From contig NZ_JALPTB010000002.1 of assembly GCF_023218075.1 (NCBI RefSeq), positions 124,001-188,000 on the forward strand: a DNA stretch of 64,000 nt, read 5' to 3'. The stretch's first letter is position 1, and the number at the start of each line of letters is the position of its first letter. Shown here one piece after another: positions 60,570 through 64,000 of the stretch. The notes below the pieces were generated by a model, which ran no database searches, was not told the origin of the DNA, and saw nothing but the letters and a program-made list of their open reading frames with translations. Origin of the DNA: Rhodococcus sp. HM1 (GTDB taxonomy: Bacteria; Actinomycetota; Actinomycetes; Mycobacteriales; Mycobacteriaceae). The position numbers and the translations under genes were made by a program.

Positions 60570-62048
60570 ATGAGCGGAGATCGGAAGGATCAGGGGAGGG
60601 CGCCGCTGCTCGACGCGCTCGCGGACTACCACCGGCAGGACCGCTACGGATTCAGCCCGCCGGGACATCGCCAGGGCCGCGGCGCCGACCCGCGCGCGCT
60701 CGACGTGCTCGGTGACGCCTATCGATTCGATGTGCTGGCGACTGGCGGACTCGACGACCGGCTCGCGCGCAACCACTACCTCTCCGACGCCGAGGACCTG
60801 ATGGCCGAAGCCGTCGGCGCCGAGCACGCGTTCTTCTCCACGTGCGGAAGCTCGCTGTCGGTGAAAGCGGCGATGATGGCGGTGGCCGGGCACAGTTCGG
60901 GCGGGCTGTTGCTCAGTCGCGACTCCCACAAATCCGTCGTCGCCGGGCTGATCTTCGGAGGCATCCAGCCGCGGTGGGTCACCCCGCAGTGGGACGCCGA
61001 GCGGCACATGTCGCATCCGCCGTCGCCGGAGCAGATCCGGGAAGGCTGGGAAAAGCATCCGGACGCGGCGGGAGCCCTGATCGTCTCACCCAGCCCGTAC
61101 GGGACGTGCGCGGACATCGAGGGCATCGCCGAGGTCTGCCACGAACGGGGCAAGCCGCTCATCGTCGACGAGGCGTGGGGCGCGCACCTGCCGTTCCACG
61201 ACGATCTGCCCACCTGGGCGATGAACGCCGACGCCGACGTGTGCGTGGTCAGCGTCCACAAGATGGGTGCCGGATTCGAGCAGGGCTCGGTCTTCCACAC
61301 CCAGGGAGATCTCATCGACTTCGCCCACCTGTCGACGTGCGCCGACCTGCTGATGACGACGAGCCCGAACGTGCTCGTCTACAGCGGAATCGACGCGTGG
61401 CGCCGGCAGATGGTCGAGCGTGGCGAGAGGCTGCTGGGCGACGCGCTCGAGCTGAGCAGGCAACTGCGCGAACGTCTTTCGCAGATTCCCGGGCTGCAGG
61501 TCCTCGAGGACGAACTGCTCGGCCACGAAGCCTCGCACGATCTGGACCGACTGCAGATCCTCGTCGACGTCAGCGAGACCGGTGCCTCCGGTTATCAGTT
61601 CGCGGACTGGATCCGGGAACACTGCCGGGTCGACATGGGGCTGTCCGACCACCGCCGCATCATGGCGACGATGTCGATGGCGGACGGCCCGGAGACCGCC
61701 GACCGGCTGATCCGGGCGTTCGAAGCCTGCGCGGCCGCGGCGGACGGTTTCGAGCCGCCCCCGCCGATCCGCCTGCCGTCACCGGACGAACTGCAACTCG
61801 AATCCCGGATGTCGCCCCGGGACGCGTTCTTCGCGGAGAAGGTCGAGGACGTGCCCGCCGCACAGGCGCCCGGACGCATCGCGGCCGAGCAACTGACGCC
61901 CTATCCACCGGGCATTCCGGTGGTTGTGCCCGGCGAGTTGATCGACGACGCGGTCGTCGACTATCTGCGCAGCGGGCTCGCCGCCGGGATGGCCGTCCCC
62001 GACGCCACCGACCCGAAACTCGACACCTTCCGGGTGGTCGCGCAGTAG
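60570..62048 (+). CDS. PLP-dependent Orn/Lys/Arg decarboxylase family protein
   Basis: 492 residues, fold type I. Motifs: FSPPGHRQGRGADPRALDVL (substrate entry), EHAFFSTCGSSLSVKAAMMA, LLLSRDSHKSVVAGL, LIVDEAWGAHLPFH and CVVSVHKMGAGFEQGSV with the Schiff-base lysine. It lacks the N-terminal wing domain of large inducible decarboxylases, like Bacillus SpeA. It would make a polyamine (agmatine, cadaverine or putrescine) from a basic amino acid; which one is unclear. Polyamine or acid-stress use fits the surrounding stress island. Confidence 0.88.
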   Translation: MSGDRKDQGRAPLLDALADYHRQDRYGFSPPGHRQGRGADPRALDVLGDAYRFDVLATGGLDDRLARNHYLSDAEDLMAEAVGAEHAFFSTCGSSLSVKAAMMAVAGHSSGGLLLSRDSHKSVVAGLIFGGIQPRWVTPQWDAERHMSHPPSPEQIREGWEKHPDAAGALIVSPSPYGTCADIEGIAEVCHERGKPLIVDEAWGAHLPFHDDLPTWAMNADADVCVVSVHKMGAGFEQGSVFHTQGDLIDFAHLSTCADLLMTTSPNVLVYSGIDAWRRQMVERGERLLGDALELSRQLRERLSQIPGLQVLEDELLGHEASHDLDRLQILVDVSETGASGYQFADWIREHCRVDMGLSDHRRIMATMSMADGPETADRLIRAFEACAAAADGFEPPPPIRLPSPDELQLESRMSPRDAFFAEKVEDVPAAQAPGRIAAEQLTPYPPGIPVVVPGELIDDAVVDYLRSGLAAGMAVPDATDPKLDTFRVVAQ

Positions 62049-62100
62049 GACGAAGCGCCGATCACGTGTCGTCGTCCCCGCGGCTGGGTACCCCCCGGGG

Positions 62101-63111
62101 GTGAGGCTCGGTCTACTCGACATCGGTTCCAACTCGGCCCAGCTGCAGATCGTCGAGGCAGAGGTCGGTGCGCCCCCGCTGCCCGTGCACGCGATCCGGG
62201 TGCCGACCCGGCTCGCCGACGAGGTGCAGCCGGACGGATCCCTCAGCGTCGCAGGCGCGGACCGCGCGGCAAGCGCGGTGGCGACGGCGGTCGACGCGGC
62301 GTACCGGTACGGAGTGGATCGGCTGTTCCCGTTCGTGACCGCGGCGATCCGTGACGCCGAGAACCGGGACGCGGTGCTCGACCGGATCGTGCAGGCGTCC
62401 GGTATCCGCCCCGAATACCTCTCGGGCGATCAGGAGGCGCGGCTGACCTACCTCGCGGTGCACGCGTGGTACGGCTGGTCCGCGGGCCGGCTGCTGGTCC
62501 TCGACATCGGCGGCGGCTCGATGGAACTGGCCCTCGGGCGCAACACCGAGCCGGACATCGCGCTGTCGCTGCCGCTCGGTGCGAACCGGTTGACACGCCG
62601 CTATCTCGAGAGCGACCCACCCACCGCGAAGGAACTCAAGAGGCTGCGCCGAGACGTGCGGGACACCCTGGGTGACGCATCGGACCGACTGAAGTGGGAG
62701 GGCGATCCGCACGTTACCGTCGGGGCGTCGAAGACGTTCAAGCAGCTGGCTCGGCTGACCGGTTCCCCGGCCCAGCGCAAGGGACCCTTCGTTGCCCGCA
62801 CACTGCAGCTCGACCAGCTGCGCCGGGTGATCGACAAGCTTGCGGGCATGCCCGCACAGCACCGCAGCCGCTTGCCCGGTGTGTCGGAGTCCCGCGCCCG
62901 GCAGGTGCTCGCCGGCGCGATCGTGGCCGACTGTGCGATGACGGCACTGGGCCTGGACAGCCTCGAGATCAGTCCGTGGGCGCTGCGGGAGGGGATCGTG
63001 TTGCGGCACTTGTCGTCCCTCGCCGACGACCGCGACGCGCTGCCGTTGCAGCCGTTGCCGGAGCGCACGGAGGAGGGCGCGACGGTGACCACGCTGCCCA
63101 AGCAGATCTGA
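62101..63111 (+). CDS. Ppx/GppA exopolyphosphatase family protein
   Basis: A 336-residue member of the ASKHA superfamily. The phosphate-1 motif LLDIGSNSAQLQIVE and phosphate-2 motif LLVLDIGGGSMELALG are present, with GDQEARLTYLAV between them. It removes phosphate from polyphosphate or pppGpp; mycobacterial short forms of this kind have been reported with either activity. GTG 62101 follows a GGGG-rich stretch. It is followed by a bidirectional terminator and the convergent katE gene. Confidence 0.9.
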   Translation: MRLGLLDIGSNSAQLQIVEAEVGAPPLPVHAIRVPTRLADEVQPDGSLSVAGADRAASAVATAVDAAYRYGVDRLFPFVTAAIRDAENRDAVLDRIVQASGIRPEYLSGDQEARLTYLAVHAWYGWSAGRLLVLDIGGGSMELALGRNTEPDIALSLPLGANRLTRRYLESDPPTAKELKRLRRDVRDTLGDASDRLKWEGDPHVTVGASKTFKQLARLTGSPAQRKGPFVARTLQLDQLRRVIDKLAGMPAQHRSRLPGVSESRARQVLAGAIVADCAMTALGLDSLEISPWALREGIVLRHLSSLADDRDALPLQPLPERTEEGATVTTLPKQI

Positions 63112-63173
63112 CACATCCGGATCCGGCGCGCGATGGGCTCCCGCCCACGGCGTGCCGGATCCGGCGAGTGTCA
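63109..63173. terminator. Bidirectional terminator spanning both stop codons
   Basis: TGACAC (63109-63114) pairs with GTGTCA (63168-63173), and CCGGATCCGGC (63117-63127) with GCCGGATCCGG (63154-63164). The outer stem holds the Ppx stop (63109-63111) and the katE stop on the other strand (63171-63173). Confidence 0.75.
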
Positions 63174-64000
63174 TGCCGGCACGGAGTCCACCTCGCGGTC
63201 CCATGCCCGGTGCCGCGCCATGACGTCGGCGAAGGCGTCGAAGAACTCTCCCGGCAGTGACGCCTCGGCGGCCGTGGAGGTCACCACACCCGCATGGGTG
63301 AGGACGTCGGGGCCCTCGGCGACCGGGCAGTGCAGCCCGGCGGCGGGCAGCAGGTCCAGACCCGCCCCGAACGCTGCGATCGGCTTGGCGTGCTTGTACG
63401 CCTCGGCCAGGAAGTGCAGCGTGTAGCCGTCCTTCCGGAGGGTCGCGATCGCGTCGGGCCCGCACGGGACCACCACCGCGTCGTACAGCACCGACGCCAT
63501 GGTGTTGATCGCGCGGTCGACGGCGATGTCGCCCCCGGAACCGCCGGTGAGCACGCCGCCGCCCTTGGGCGCGAGCACCTCGACGATCGCGCCCCGTTCG
63601 GTGAGCGCCTCGACGAGTCGGTCGACGCCGGTGACGTCGACACCGTCGGCCGCGAGTACCGCGACGCGCCGGCCGACGATGCTGTCCATCGCAGTGTTCA
63701 GCTGGGAGAGCGCGGGGGAGGGCGGCACGATGTCGACGAGCGACGACTCGGGTGGGGCGTCGAGGCCGAGTTCACCTGCGACCCGTGATGCCAGGCCGTG
63801 ATCGACCAGGTCGAGCTCGGCGACGACGCGTTCGCGGATGTCGACGTCGGTGACCTTCCCCAGCTCGAAGCCGAAGGCCGCGACGATGTGATCGGCTTCG
63901 ACCTCGGACATGCTGTGCCAGAACAGACGTGGCTGGCTGTAGTGGTCGGTGAAACTGTCGCTGCGGGCCCGCACCACGTGCCCGTCCACGTGCTTCGCGT
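63171..64000 (-). CDS. katE: Catalase HPII, C-terminal part (KatE, large-subunit clade 2; partial)
   Basis: The frame enters from the right edge and ends at 63171, about 276 residues. SDSFTDHYSQPRLFWHSMSE, VEADHIVAAFGFELGKV and DIRERVV belong to the C-terminal end of the catalase core. The rest is the flavodoxin/DJ-1-like domain found only in large catalases (RRVAVLAADGVDVTGVD, VVPCGPDAIATLRKDGY, KPIAAFGAGLDLLP). It breaks down H2O2 and is typically controlled by the stationary-phase or stress sigma factor. The haem-binding part lies outside the window. Confidence 0.92.
   Translation of the reverse strand, partial: AKHVDGHVVRARSDSFTDHYSQPRLFWHSMSEVEADHIVAAFGFELGKVTDVDIRERVVAELDLVDHGLASRVAGELGLDAPPESSLVDIVPPSPALSQLNTAMDSIVGRRVAVLAADGVDVTGVDRLVEALTERGAIVEVLAPKGGGVLTGGSGGDIAVDRAINTMASVLYDAVVVPCGPDAIATLRKDGYTLHFLAEAYKHAKPIAAFGAGLDLLPAAGLHCPVAEGPDVLTHAGVVTSTAAEASLPGEFFDAFADVMARHRAWDREVDSVPA

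Overview
The window is high-GC, densely packed actinobacterial DNA. The gene content points to a mycolic-acid-producing member of the Corynebacteriales, most likely Rhodococcus or a close relative. The reasons are RamB next to isocitrate lyase and fadB2, a mycofactocin-type dehydrogenase, a P450/ferredoxin catabolic cluster, a urt urea transporter, and a SigF/RsbW stress locus with ANTAR regulators. All assignments come from reading the translated sequence; no database search was run.

Layout. (1) 1-16213: a long, mostly plus-strand catabolic cluster. It holds CoA ligases, a nitronate monooxygenase-like flavoprotein, a thioesterase, an enoyl-CoA hydratase, three SDRs, a TetR regulator, a ferredoxin, an aldehyde dehydrogenase, a P450, an amidohydrolase, a DUF35-thiolase fusion and a class III CoA transferase. 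The logic is oxidation (P450, dehydrogenase, aldehyde dehydrogenase), CoA activation, beta-oxidation-like steps, then C-C cleavage. The substrate is unknown. (2) 16277-18862: a TetR regulator divergent from a DrrAB-like ABC exporter, with two operator-like sites between them. (3) 18945-22991: lpd, then two regulator/enzyme pairs (ArsR-like/cupin, HxlR/QorB-like). (4) 23162-31736: an AbiEi-like gene, then a four-gene minus-strand operon that looks like a biological conflict (defence) system: TIR-nSTAND-WD40, an alpha/beta hydrolase, a TPR/TRAFs-binding plus trypsin-like protease, and a TRPM-type SLOG protein. Three related 47-bp hairpin repeats bracket these modules. (5) 31864-37911: an AhpD/CMD-like gene, a GntR regulator and urtEDCBA, all on the minus strand. 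(6) 38222-47377: ramB, a flavohaemoglobin, aceA, fadB2, a MetE-like protein that has lost its catalytic zinc ligands, and a zinc alcohol dehydrogenase. (7) 47385-64000: a stress island. It holds sigF-rsbW, a GAF-ANTAR protein, a STAS protein, a MarR/hydrolase pair, a coiled-coil membrane protein behind a SigF-type promoter, a four-gene glycosyltransferase operon, a hemerythrin, a PAS-ANTAR protein, a lipoprotein/Nramp-like/PRC operon, a PLP decarboxylase, a Ppx/GppA phosphatase and the 3' part of katE.

The most interesting points are the conflict operon with its flanking repeats, the MetE homologue lacking Zn ligands, the DUF35-thiolase fusion lacking the thiolase cysteine, and several clean palindromic operators and SigF-like promoters. 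No tRNA, rRNA, CRISPR array, transposase or recognisable riboswitch was seen.
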